Under the pieces are notes generated by a model. It saw nothing but the letters and a program-made list of their open reading frames with translations. It searched no databases and had not been told where the DNA came from. Of a DNA stretch of 64,000 nt, positions 21,885-31,863 are shown piece by piece. Position numbers and translations under genes: made by a program. The stretch's first letter is position 1, and each line of letters opens with the position of its first letter. This DNA comes from Sciurus carolinensis (lineage: Eukaryota > Chordata > Mammalia > Rodentia > Sciuridae). The stretch lies in assembly GCF_902686445.1 (NCBI RefSeq), contig NC_062213.1, positions 36,282,741 through 36,346,740 of the forward strand, read 5' to 3'.

Positions 21885-22085
21885 GGGAACCAGGTACAAT
21901 GGTGCACACCTGTAATCCCAGCAAATCGGTAGGCTGAGGTAGAAAGATGACGAGTTCAAGGTCAACCTGGGCAACTTATCGAGACTCTGTGAGGTGAGGG
22001 GTGGTGAAGAGTACTGATGGGATGTTGCTTAGTGATAGAGTGTCCCTGGGTTCAATTTCCAGTACTGCAAGAAATATATTTTTTA
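21885..22085 (+). mobile_element. B1-ID dimeric SINE
   Basis: B1 (accaggtacaatggtgcaca) and a diverged ID (gatgttgcttagtgatagag). Third SINE of the run. Confidence 0.88.
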
Positions 22086-22149
22086 ATTAAAAAAAAATAA
22101 AAAAGAACTAAAAGCAAAGGTGGGACAATATTCAAAATTAGCATAAGAA

Positions 22150-22212
22150 GTCTGGGGGTATATCTCAGGGGTAGAGCGTTTGCTTAGCAGGGGAGGCCTG
22201 GGAGTGAATCCT
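22150..22212 (+). mobile_element. Truncated ID element
   Basis: tatatctcaggggtagagcg and ttgcttagcaggggaggcct, cut off at the B box where an antisense SINE begins. Confidence 0.78.
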
Positions 22213-22430
22213 CCAGGAGTGCTCAACCACTGAGCCACATCCCCAGCACTTTCTACCTGCAATGTGAGGCGGTGAGCCTGCATCAGATAAAATACAAAAA
22301 TTGTATTTAGAGACAGGGTCTCACTGAGTTCCTTAGGGCCTCACTAAGTTGCTAAAGCTGGATTTGAACCTGCGGTCCTCCTGTCTCAGCCTCCTGAGCC
22401 ACTGGGATTATAGGCATGTGCCCAGCCTGG
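22213..22430 (-). mobile_element. B1-ID SINE, antisense, with an internal foreign segment
   Basis: Antisense ID half (aaccactgagccacatcccc) to 22250, then about 45 bp foreign to the family, then antisense B1 (agagacagggtctcactgag) to 22430. The foreign part includes 22262-22290, which matches 23226-23254 at 28 of 29 bases. Confidence 0.85.
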
Positions 22431-22741
22431 AAGTTCTTTCCCAGCATGAGTGTGGGATTTAGCATAAGAATATACAGTCAAAGTTAATAGCATCGAAGAG
22501 AAGGAAAACAGAAGTCAGCACTCCCGAATACCACCAACCTGCCAAGCAGTAGGTTTATGACTTTAGGGCATATTAATCACTCCTGAGGGGACTCCCCTGT
22601 GCTGCTCAGGCCAAGGGCCTGAGGGATTCAGGCACAATTTTCCTAAGGGCTTCTAAATTCTCACCAATAAAATAATTCATTTTCACAGTCTACAAAACCA
22701 GTGACATCTCCAGGAATATGTTAAAATCCCTTGTATTGTCA

Positions 22742-22995
22742 ATGAGAGGTGCTTGTTAAAGTGTAGACTCCTAGGGTTGCGGGTGTAGCTCAGTGGTAGA
22801 GTCCTTGCCTGGCATGAGTGAGGCCCTGGTCTGGCTGCTCAGCACTAGGTGTGTTTGTGTATATGAGTTTATTGATTTATATTTATTTATATCTGATATG
22901 TAGACAGGATCCTAGGCATGCTGAACCCTTGGAATGCCCAGGGAAGGGCCCGGGAATCTCCTTCACGTTAGGCCCTGTGGGGTTTGAGAACCCGT
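22742..22995 (+). mobile_element. MER5-like DNA transposon remnant with nested ID
   Basis: tgcttgttaaagtgtagact and, after the ID insert, gggaatctccttcacgttag and gtttgagaacccgtag keep the order of a MER5-type hAT element. An ID element occupies about 22773-22850. Confidence 0.5.
22773..22850 (+). mobile_element. ID element
   Basis: ggtgtagctcagtggtagag and ccttgcctggcatgagtgag. The B box is damaged (ctggtctggctgctcagca). Confidence 0.85.
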
Positions 22996-23054
22996 AGGCA
23001 GCTGCCCTCTCCTAGGTCTGTCCAAGGTCTGACAAAGGCGCCAGCTCAGGCCTT

Positions 23055-23220
23055 GTTTCTGGCGACGGTTCTGCTACTCAGACATATGACCTTGAACCCT
23101 CATTTTGCCTCTTTGTACTGTCAGACAGGGAAATAATACCCCACACTTCTGAGCAAGGCTGAAGGAGGATGAGATAATAGAGATAACAGAAATGAAGGCC
23201 TGTTGAAAGTCAATTGATAC
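23055..23220 (+). mobile_element. MIR remnant
   Basis: ctcattttgcctctttgtac, cagggaaataataccccaca and gaaggaggatgagataatag follow the MIR core and 3' order. Confidence 0.6.
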
Positions 23221-23254
23221 CCACCATGTGAGGCGGTGAGGCTGCATCAGATAA

Positions 23255-23980
23255 CTTACTTCATTGGCTTGGAAGGTTCAGAACTCGGTGTTCTGGTGGG
23301 GTCAGGTGAGATTTCGAGGGAGATGGCGGGAGGGGCAAGTCGGGGAGTCAGGGAAGGAGGGAGCAGCCAGAGGCTTCAGCACACTGAAGCCAGCCAGGAA
23401 GGGCAAACGTCAATCCTGGAGAGGCTGGATGGTGGCTTTGTGTGGTTTCATTGGAGTTAAACTGCCAAGAGTCCCTGTGGTCCCCAGCACCACCCTCCTG
23501 GCAAGAGATGGTGTGGCTGTCTGCAAGTCAGAGGTTGGTGCCTATCCTGGCAAATTCCAATCCTGACAGCCAAGCTGTGTTGGTCTGGCAGTCAGTTGGA
23601 GAGAAGTTTCTGCTGCAGGGTGGTCTTGCTAGGTTTTTGGAGGCTGGTGGGGATGCTCCGATGTGGCTGAGCCATCATGCAGGTCAACAGGAGGTGAAAG
23701 ACACAGACACAGAGATGTCGAACCGTGAGCAAGAGTCCCAGGGGCCTGGCCCTGGCCTAGGTGGGCCTGAGCCCTTCATAGACCCTTCTCTGTGAACTGA
23801 CACCCACCCCCACCCCAAATATGGTGACGGAGCCTCTGGTATTCATCATCCACTCCTTCAGTAATGGCTGATTACCTACCATAGACCTTGTGCAAGGCGC
23901 CAGGAAGACCACACTGCAAAACACCCCATTCCTCTTTCCAAGCTGCTTGTTCATTCCCTGACTTCCCGATTTGCTGACTT
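23255..23980. other. Unique sequence, no gene recognised
   Basis: GC-richer stretch with overlapping open frames of 74-117 codons in several frames. None has a domain, and neighbouring frames compete equally, as expected by chance. Confidence 0.45.
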
Positions 23981-23984
23981 GTAT

Positions 23985-24088
23985 AATGGTTCTTATTCTT
24001 AAGTGTATGAAAATCTCTGGAGAGATTGTTAAAATCTGATTCCTGAGTCCCCAACCTGGGAGATTCTGATTCACCAGATCAGAGAGAG
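23985..24088 (+). mobile_element. MER5-like remnant
   Basis: gagattgttaaaatctgatt then cctgggagattctgattcac match the middle of a MER5-type element. Confidence 0.55.
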
Positions 24089-24115
24089 GAAGGAAGAAAC
24101 AGCCTATTAAGAGAT

Positions 24116-24190
24116 AGAGCTGGGGATATAGCTCAGTTGGTAGAGTGCCTCACATGCACGAGGTCCTGGGTTCAACCGCCAGCACCTCTA
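24116..24190 (+). mobile_element. ID element
   Basis: agctggggatatagctcagt, ttggtagagtgcctcacatg, B box gggttcaaccg. It lacks a long A-tail. Confidence 0.9.
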
Positions 24191-24890
24191 CAAGAGCTGG
24201 TCAGTTACTATACTAGGGACAGGCTCAGAGAAACCCAGCTCTGATCTAATCTCTTGGTGAAATGCAGACTGTGAGAATGTCCCAGGGAGTTGGCTTTGGA
24301 GGTGGAGGAGAGGGTACCTAACCCCTTGGTAAACAACTGAGCGGGTGGGAATTGGCAGGGTGGCCCACTTCCTTCAGGAGGGCTCCTTTGCCACCACCCA
24401 CCCTATTCTTTGGGCATGCCTGTTTTCAGTACTCTAGGAGTGAGATGTTTGGCCTGTTGGGTGGCTAGTTCTGACTGGAGTCCCCTGTGCTTTGTGATTG
24501 TGGGCAACTGGCTCTGGCTAGTGTCTTTTGGTTTTTTCCTGAACATCTTATTTTCCAATCTGGTTTTTGACAAACTGTGAATCTAGGTAATTTTGTACGT
24601 CCCACCATTCCAGAGTCTCATCTGTTTTCAGACTCAAGAAGTTAGTGTGATACCTCTACCTACCTTAAAACTATTTAATGCAGAATCAATGTCAGGAAAT
24701 CTGTGAAATGCACACAATGAAATTGGAATTCTATTCCCCCCAGCAAGTTTTAAAAGTTCTGCAGCAACACTAGAACAATTATTTAGAAGGAAAATAATCA
24801 GATTTTACATTTGTTTAATCTGAAGGAAAATAGATTGTATCTTGAGACTTGAGTTCAGAATATATCTGGGTAAGATTGTTTTCTTTCTTT
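24191..24890. other. Unique sequence, no gene recognised
   Basis: No repeat or gene recognised in this 700-bp stretch. Confidence 0.45.
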
Positions 24891-24892
24891 CA

Positions 24893-25012
24893 TTTTTAAA
24901 AATATTTTTATTAGTTGTTGATGGACCTTTATTTTATTTACTTATTTATACGTGGTACTGAGAATTGAACCCAGTGCCTCACACCTCCTAGGCAAATGTG
25001 TTACCACTTCTT
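24893..25012 (-). mobile_element. ID with 3' extension, antisense
   Basis: Starts with the complement of the extension (tattagttgttgatggacct), then antisense ID (gagaattgaacccagtgcct) to about 25012. Confidence 0.85.
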
Positions 25013-25057
25013 CTTCTCTTTTTTTTTTTCCCCCTGTGTCTGGGGCAAAGGTTTCTG

Positions 25058-25135
<78 letters not shown>

Positions 25136-25205
25136 CTTAGGGCATCACTAAGTTGCTAAGACTTGCTTGTGATCTCCCTGCCTCAGCCTCCTGAGTCACT
25201 TTCCC
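25013..25205 (-). mobile_element. B1 half, antisense, with TA expansion
   Basis: A T-run and a long TA repeat replace the A-rich linker; antisense B1 follows (gggcatcactaagttgctaa, ctcagcctcctgagtcact). Confidence 0.75.
25058..25134. repeat. (TA)n microsatellite, 77 bp
   Basis: Alternating TA with only a few C/G interruptions, inside an antisense SINE. Confidence 0.95.
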
Positions 25206-25228
25206 AATATTTTAGAAGAGTTTGTGAA

Positions 25229-25318
25229 GGGGCTAGAGATGTAGCTCAGTGGTAGAGTGTTTGATTAGCATGCATGAAGCCTTCAATTCCCAGCTTTGTG
25301 CAAAAAAAAAAAAAAAGG
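25229..25318 (+). mobile_element. ID element
   Basis: gctagagatgtagctcagtg, then a diverged loop and B box and an A14 tail. Confidence 0.88.
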
Positions 25319-25461
25319 ATATATACATATATATGTGTGTGTATAGTTAAATATATATGGCTAAATAGAGAGAGAGTGTGTGTTAAAGTGGGCAGTTTTC
25401 CAAATTATACTACTCTTTTTTTTCTTTCTGCTATTGGGGGTTAAGCTATATGCCTAGCCCT

Positions 25462-25682
25462 TTTTACTTTTTTTTTTTGGGGGGGGTTACCAGGGCTTGA
25501 ACTCAGGGGTACTTAACCACTGAGCCACATCCCCAGCCTTTTTATATTTGATTTTGAGAAAGGGTCTTGCTAAGTTGCTTAGGGTCTCACTAAGTTGCTA
25601 AGGCTGGCTTTGAGCCTGTGATCCTTCTGCTTCAGTCTCCCAAGTTACAATGATTATAGGCATGCACCACCATACCTAGCTT
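25462..25682 (-). mobile_element. B1-ID dimeric SINE, antisense
   Basis: Antisense ID (aaccactgagccacatcccc) and B1. A further partial ID-like string lies just upstream at about 25417-25452. Confidence 0.9.
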
Positions 25683-25801
25683 CACTTTTCATTTTGAGAT
25701 AGGGTCTCTCTAAGTTGCTGAGGCTGGCCTTCAACTCACAATCCTTCAGCCTCAGCCTCCTGAATAGTTGGGATTACAATATGTGCCACTGTACACGGCA
25801 A
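25683..25801 (-). mobile_element. B1 monomer, antisense
   Basis: A second antisense B1 (gagatagggtctctctaagt, cagcctcctgaatagttggg) directly follows the dimer. Confidence 0.85.
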
Positions 25802-25919
25802 AACTTTCCAAATTCTAGAAGGGGTTAGATGATTTATTGTGTCCTTGGAAAATTAGCTCAGCCTTTGTTTGAAATGATTTGAAAAGGACTGGAAAACAAA
25901 TGAGAGCAGTTCTATACCT

Positions 25920-26200
25920 GGGCCCTGCCGCGGGCCTGCCTGAACTACCTCAGCTCTACCACTTAATGCTGCAGCTTCAGGCACGCCTCCTAATTTCTGG
26001 ATACTTAGTTTCCTGATTGGCAAAATGGCAATTTGAGGATGAACTTGTTGGTCCATTAAGGAAGATTAAACGAGATCCATTAGGGAAGATTAAAGGAGAT
26101 CATCCGCGTAAAGAGATTAACACAGTGCTCAACACAGAGCTGGACCAAGCTAATGCCTGCTCTGCGGATCACCATTGTCACCATCATCTCACTGTTACGG
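25920..26200 (+). mobile_element. MIR remnant with internal duplication
   Basis: The order agctctaccacttaatgctg, cttagtttcctgattggcaa, cacagtgctcaacacagagc fits a sense MIR. A 24-bp tandem duplication lies inside it at 26053-26100. Confidence 0.6.
26053..26100. repeat. 24-bp tandem duplication
   Basis: Two adjacent units starting ccatta (26053-26076 and 26077-26100) that differ at 2 of 24 positions. Confidence 0.95.
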
Positions 26201-26459
26201 AAGCCATCAGCCTGCTTTCTATAGAGCAATGTGACCACCTCAACAAATACAGTTTTTTCTCATACTGTGACCCCTTTAGTTCTGTCACTGAGCAAAGCTT
26301 TGGGGGATTTTTTCCAAGCTAACACTACAGCCTGAACTAAGCATGTTATGTGACATTTCTCCTTTAGTTCCTTCTACATTGATAACGCAGATAAGATCAT
26401 AGCTGAGATAAGATCTTAGCAGTGATTGCTTTGTATTCTAGGCTCTTGAGTCTTTGAAG

Positions 26460-27070
26460 AGTTCAAGCAAGACCCAAGATTTAGTAAAAGTACAGCAAAA
26501 TTTATTGGAAAGGAGGTGAGCACCCTAAAGGGAGAGAGTGGGCCCTCTTAGAGAAAAAAGAGACAACTCAATTCTTTGCATCCCAGTTTTTACTGGGGAA
26601 TAGGAAGATGATTAGAAGGTCCTGCCCATAGCACCTCTCCATCTTGATTGGCAAACTGCATTAGCTACCAACCTAAGGGCAACTCTTGGTCATCTTGGCC
26701 TGGCTGACGGGTCCTAATTAGAATTGGTTTGACAGAATTTATGGTTGGAGGGCTCCAGTCTTAATCATCCTGCTTTCCCTGGTTGGGGAACCTCTGGTCT
26801 GTGTTGTTCGTGTACGGTCTTTACGACGCCTTAGCACTTAGGTCCTTCTGAGCAAACAGAATTTATCTGTCTTCCTCCTGCAAGAGGGATGTTCACTGGG
26901 CTGAGATCAGGCAAGGCTCCTACAAGAGCTCTTGCCAGACCTCGTGGCACCTCTGAGGCAGGGCTGTTGACTAACTGACTTGCTCGGTGCTAAGTATTTT
27001 CTTAAACTCCTGCCCCCCTGCTCAGGTCTAACTGCTACCTAATAGCATCTCTACAAGGTTAAGTTATCTT
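26460..27070 (-). mobile_element. Probable antisense LTR
   Basis: acagcaaaatttattggaaa near 26497 looks like the complement of an R-region polyadenylation signal, followed by about 550 bp of unique LTR-like sequence. No internal region or TSD found. Confidence 0.4.
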
Positions 27071-27234
27071 ACTGTTAACATTTCATGTGGATGGGGAAAC
27101 AGAGTCAGAAAAAAAAGTAAAGTAATTTATGAAAATCTTACAGCTATCGGGTGGCAGAGCTAGCATTTTTCATTCAGGACTGCTCTTCTTATTTCATGTG
27201 AGTAAATGCTTCCCACTCTTGAGTTCTGATATAT

Positions 27235-27301
27235 ATTTTTTTCTTTTTCGTCGTACTGGGGATCAAACCTAGGGCCTCATGCATACAGGTGGGCACTCTA
27301 C
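27235..27301 (-). mobile_element. ID element, antisense, cut by an LTR
   Basis: ctggggatcaaacctagggc and gcatacaggtgggcactcta are antisense ID. It stops at 27301, where a sequence starting tgttgccgaaagcttggtcc begins. Confidence 0.8.
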
Positions 27302-27560
27302 TGTTGCCGAAAGCTTGGTCCTTGTCCCCGATGCCAATCTAATAATGAGGACACGGTTTTGAGAAACAGAGAAGAGGAGGGTTATGAACCCTGCTCTCTG
27401 AGAAGTGCTGAATCTAATGCAGAGCTCCCACTGGGCCTTTCCTGAGAGACCACGTTGGAGTTCTTTGTTTTCCTCAATCCTTTTTAGAAGTGCTGTCTTT
27501 CTCCCCCCACCCCCACCACCCCAGAGGAAAGAATTTATGAGTTTAGATTTTCAGCTGTAT
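27302..27560 (-). mobile_element. LTR related to the 8.3/12.2 kb family
   Basis: The start tgttgccgaaagcttggtcc and the following tgaggacacggttttgagaa resemble the 3' terminus of the LTR at 8280, but the remainder diverges, so it is probably another subfamily. The right end is uncertain. Confidence 0.55.
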
Positions 27561-27597
27561 TTTTAAGAATTTCGCAGGTGGCCAGGGCTTCTTAGGC

Positions 27598-27975
27598 GTC
27601 TTAGTCCATTTTCTGTTGCTCTTAACAAGATGTCTGAGGCCAGGCAATTTATAAATAGTAGGTATTTGTTTAACTCACAGGACTGGGAGCTGAGAAGTCC
27701 AGAGAACATGGTGCAGTCGTCTGGTGAGCACCTGGTGATGCTTTCCTGCAGGAAGTGACGTGGTGGAGGGCGTCTCACGGTAAGACAGTCAGGGTGCTAG
27801 AGAGAGCTCATTTTCATAAAAAAGCCTTTCCCTTGACAACCCATTAGTTTATTAATCCAATGATGGACAATCCATTCATATGTGCAGAGCCACATGACCC
27901 AGTAGATGTGTTGTCTTTAAGGGTAAAACAGATATGTGCTTCAGAGTGAATCCAATTCATGTCCCAGCGAACAAC
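27598..27975 (-). mobile_element. MaLR (MST/MLT-type) LTR, antisense
   Basis: gtcttagtccattttctgtt, caggcaatttataaatag and atgacccagtagatgtgttg match the complement of a MaLR LTR. Confidence 0.75.
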
Positions 27976-28249
27976 TAGCACTCCTTGTCAGTGCTGGATC
28001 TGCCTTAGCACAGTACAGGGATGTCTGTCACACTCTGCTGAAAAATTGTCTACATACAAAAGCCAAAGTCTAGATGTGAGCTGCTCACATAAGATAGAAC
28101 TTAAAAAAAGAAGCCCATTTCCATTAATGGGATGAGGCCATTTCTGCAACTGTCTTTCTCTCTGAAACCATCATCAACAAGCTAAGTAAAGATGTTACTT
28201 GGTAATATGCTAATACTTTATAATTCTTCCTCTTCCTCTTCTTTATTTG

Positions 28250-28512
28250 GTAAGATCAGTATTTAATAGCCGGGCTTGGTGGCAAATGCCTGGAATCCCA
28301 GCAGCTCAGGAGGCTGAGACAGGAGGATCACAAATTCGAGGTCAGTTTCAGCAATTTAGCAAGGCCCTAAGTAATTTAGCAAGAACTTGTCTCAAAATAA
28401 AAAATCAAAAAGGGTTGGGGATGTGGCTCAATGGTTAAGCGCCCCTTGGTTCAATCCCTGGTGCAAAAAAAAAAAAAAAAAAGAAAAAAAAGAAAAAAGA
28501 AAAAGAAAAGTT
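28250..28512 (+). mobile_element. B1-ID dimeric SINE
   Basis: Head agccgggcttggtggcaaat, ID gatgtggctcaatggttaag and a long A-rich tail with G interruptions at 28465-28512. Confidence 0.93.
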
Positions 28513-28686
28513 TAGTGTTTAACAATAGGCTAATTTGTTATTTAAGAGTAAACCAAAAGCATTAGCTAGAATATCATCAAAACGCACCACATACCCTTCA
28601 CAAATAAGCTGTGTAATTTTATGAATAGCAAAATTGGACCTCATTTTGCAGTTTCTCATGGTTGGGGTGCACATCAAAAACAAAGC

Positions 28687-28902
28687 CAGGCTGGGCGTGG
28701 TGGCACACCCCTGTAATCCCAGCGGCTCAGGAGGCAGGAGGCTGGCAAGTTCATAGCCAGCCTCAGCAATTTAGTGATGTCCTAAGCAAGTTAGCAAGAC
28801 CCTTTAGCAAGTCTCTAAATTAAAAATAAAAAGGGACTGCGGATGTGGCTCACTAAGCACCCCTGAGTTCAATTCCTGGTACCAAAAATGAAACAAAACA
28901 GT
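28687..28902 (+). mobile_element. B1-ID dimeric SINE
   Basis: Head ggctgggcgtggtggcacac with CpGs kept, and an ID that lacks part of the A box (gatgtggctcactaagcacc). Confidence 0.92.
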
Positions 28903-30023
28903 CAGCGAGATTAGTGCTCAATATTATTATGCCTTATAGATGGTTGTTAGAGATCCAAATGGAATGTAATTACCCAGGGTGGTCTGCTAGAGCCTCCTCA
29001 ATCTCCCCATTAAGGGCCTCAGTTTTTACTATATATCTAAATGATGCTATTAACCTCCTCTCCCGCTTAGAAGGGCCTTCTTACACTCTAAGTTGTCCTC
29101 CCGATCTCCCAAGAGTAATGATGAATTTGCTCTGACCCAGATACATCTGTCCCAAGCTTCCCAGTGGTGTCCATTCCACCAGCTGGGAGTGTCGCAGGCA
29201 TGGTCACCTACTCTCGTGCATGTGCTTTGAGTGTCTGAATCCATGGCCCCCTTTCAACACTCCCTCCTTTCTGTTCCATGGACAGAACCATAATCCAAGC
29301 CTTGACAGGCTGCAAAATCTCCACCTCCCACCCCACCAGCAGCACAGAGATGGCTTAGCCATGGGCACTTGTCCCTGAGATGGCCCACTGGACTTAGCAC
29401 ACGGATATGTATTGGAATGACTGGAAGTTCTCTTTCCCCCCAGGGAAACTGAGAAGCTGGGATGTGAACTTGGTGGCCTCTTTACCCAAGAGTGGGAGGA
29501 GGCTGTTTAAATGAAATCAACACAGAGAAAGCAGAGCCAGGGGACAGAGATGGAGAGACACCGAGTCTCCATGACAGCACCGGACCCCCCAAATCCCCCC
29601 ACGTCTTTCTGTGGACTTTTGGTTATAGGTACTAGTTAATTGAACCTTTTATTAGTTAAGTCAATTTGGGTCATATTCATTGAATAGGTGAATGAATGGA
29701 GAAATTAATTTATGGATGAATGAATGAATAAATAAACTTGGCCACACATCAACAAAAACTGAGAGCACCTGTCACAATCCCAATCATCCTCTATGGCTTC
29801 GTGGATCAACCTTCAGTTCATTATTGGAATGTTGTGCTCCTCCCGTGTCATGGCAGTCTTTCCTAGTGGCCTGCCATCTGCCAGCCCTCCGGCCCTCTCC
29901 CTCACAGGGAGCCTGCAGGAGCCACTCATAACTGATCTCTAGTGTGTCTCAACAGTCTGTATTGTGTGGGGACAACCTGCACCTTCCAGGACCATCAAGT
30001 TCTCTGTTCACCATTTATTAAAT
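28903..30023. other. Unique sequence, no gene recognised
   Basis: About 1.1 kb without a named repeat apart from short ATGA runs near 29715-29735. Open frames are under 75 codons. Confidence 0.45.
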
Positions 30024-30024
30024 G

Positions 30025-30282
30025 ACTGTTACTGCCAGGCGCAGTGGTGCACGCCTGTAATCCCAGTACCTAGGGAGGCTGAGGCAGGAGGATGGCGAGT
30101 TCAAAGCCAGCCTCAGCAACTTAGAGAGGCCCTAAGCAACTCAGCGAGACCCTGTCTGTAATAAAATACAAAAAGGGGCAGTGGATGTGGCCCAGTTAGT
30201 GCTCCTGAGTTCAATACCTGATACCAAAAAAACAAAAAACAAAAAACAAAAACAAAAACAAAAAAAACCTGTCACTGTTACT
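30025..30282 (+). mobile_element. B1-ID dimeric SINE with TSD
   Basis: SINE 30034-30273 with head gccaggcgcagtggtgcacg (CpGs kept) and an A(n)C tail. Exact 9-bp flanks actgttact (30025-30033 and 30274-30282) are the TSD. Confidence 0.94.
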
Positions 30283-30667
30283 GACAACTAACAGTACAGT
30301 TCCCACATTTCAAACTCCACAGCTATTTCATTTTCCCATTCCCTTTCAGCCAAAGGTAACCTGGCTAATAAGAACTAAGGGTGGTAAATAATGACCTGCT
30401 AATAAAAAATGAAATTCCTCAGCACCAAGAGCAACAGTTTCCCATTCACTGGTTCTGACCAATAGTGTTGGCGCCATTGCTTCCTTTTTGGGAGGAGGAA
30501 AGGGAATGTGGACTTGTCTGACAATCTCTAATACACAAATATAATAGCATAAAGTATTTATTTTATGCCTCAAAAAAAAGTTCTTTCTTGTCCCTACTCT
30601 TTCTAACTCCAATATAACGTGTGAGGAGGATGACATTTGTGAGGCCACAGATGTATTTAGACCAGGT

Positions 30668-31128
30668 GTATATTAGTTTTTGAGGGCTGCTGTAACAAAT
30701 CACCACAAACTTGATAGCTTGAAACAACAAATTTAGTTCCTCACCTCTCTGACGGTCAGAAGTTTGAAATCCAGGAATCAGGGGGTTGATTGCTTCTAGA
30801 CTCTCTGAGGGAGAATTCTTTGCATGCCTCCTCTCTCCTAGCCACTGGGATTTGCAATCAGTGACATTCCTTGACTTGTAGACAAATCATTCCAATCTCA
30901 TTCTCTGTCATTGCATCATGCCTTTCTCCCTACCCCCTCCGGCCCTGCGGCACCCCGCCTCTCACCCCAGCCACTTTACATTGGTTTTAGGGTCTAACCT
31001 AATGATTTCATCTCCAGATCTTTAACTTAATTACATCTGCAAAGACCCTTTTCCCAAATAAGATTACAGTCATGGGTTCTGGCTAGACATATCTTTCAGG
31101 GGGCTGCCATTTAACCTGCAAATGAGAC
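30668..31128 (-). mobile_element. MLT1-type LTR, antisense
   Basis: tgtatattagtttttgaggg, gctgtaacaaatcaccacaa, and at the far end taattacatctgcaaagacc and atatctttcagggggctgcc match the complement of an MLT1 LTR throughout its length. Confidence 0.8.
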
Positions 31129-31740
31129 AACAAGTCTAAGAATGGAAAGCCAACTCATGGAAATGACAGGAAAAAATGTGAGAAAGATCCAGGTTTCTTG
31201 ATGACGTCATCTGCTCATTGATGGCTTTGAGCCATTCATCCAAGCCTGGAATTTCTTAGCTCTAAGAATTGTGTAGAAGTTATGGAGTCCAAGAAGAATG
31301 AGAATTCACTATTCTTCCTGAGTCGCCTTCGTTAAGTCTTTGACTTGACATTTCCCATAGTTCATCTGTTGCTTTCACCAACCAATTTAGTACAGCTTGA
31401 AAAATTCAGCAATATGATGAGCAAATTTGATTTAGTCTAGATTTCCACTTTGATAGATTAGGAAGGACATAAGAAGCAGGAAAAATAAAGGCAACATCAC
31501 TTAGTGTTGATCTGTTTTGCCTGGACATGCTTAATTTCAATTATTCATGGTAGAATTTTGTAAGAAAGCAGCTACTATGCTCTAGAAAACTTTGTTGAGG
31601 GAACACATGAAGCCAAACTGTAGCTCATAAACTCACAGTCCTTCCTACAAAATACATCTCTGGAGAAAGATATGGAAAAGAGGAGAGAAGAATTGAATCC
31701 TTCGAGCAGTCAAACCACTGGCATTTTTACTTTGTTTTTA
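31129..31740. other. Unique sequence, no gene recognised
   Basis: No repeat or gene recognised between the MLT1 LTR and the ID/L1 block. Confidence 0.45.
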
Positions 31741-31745
31741 AAAAT

Positions 31746-31863
31746 AACCCAAGTGGGGAGATAGCTCAGTCAGTAGAGTGCTTGCCTAGTAAGCACAAGG
31801 CCCTGAGTTCGATAGATCCCCAGCGCCAAAAAAAAAAACAAAACAAAAAAACAAACCCAAGTG
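31746..31863 (+). mobile_element. ID element at an L1 junction
   Basis: ID at 31756-31852 with A box tagctcagtcagtagagt. Its B box has a 4-bp repeat (ttcgatagatcccc). Copies of aacccaagtg precede it (31746-31755) and follow its tail (31854-31863). Confidence 0.92.
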
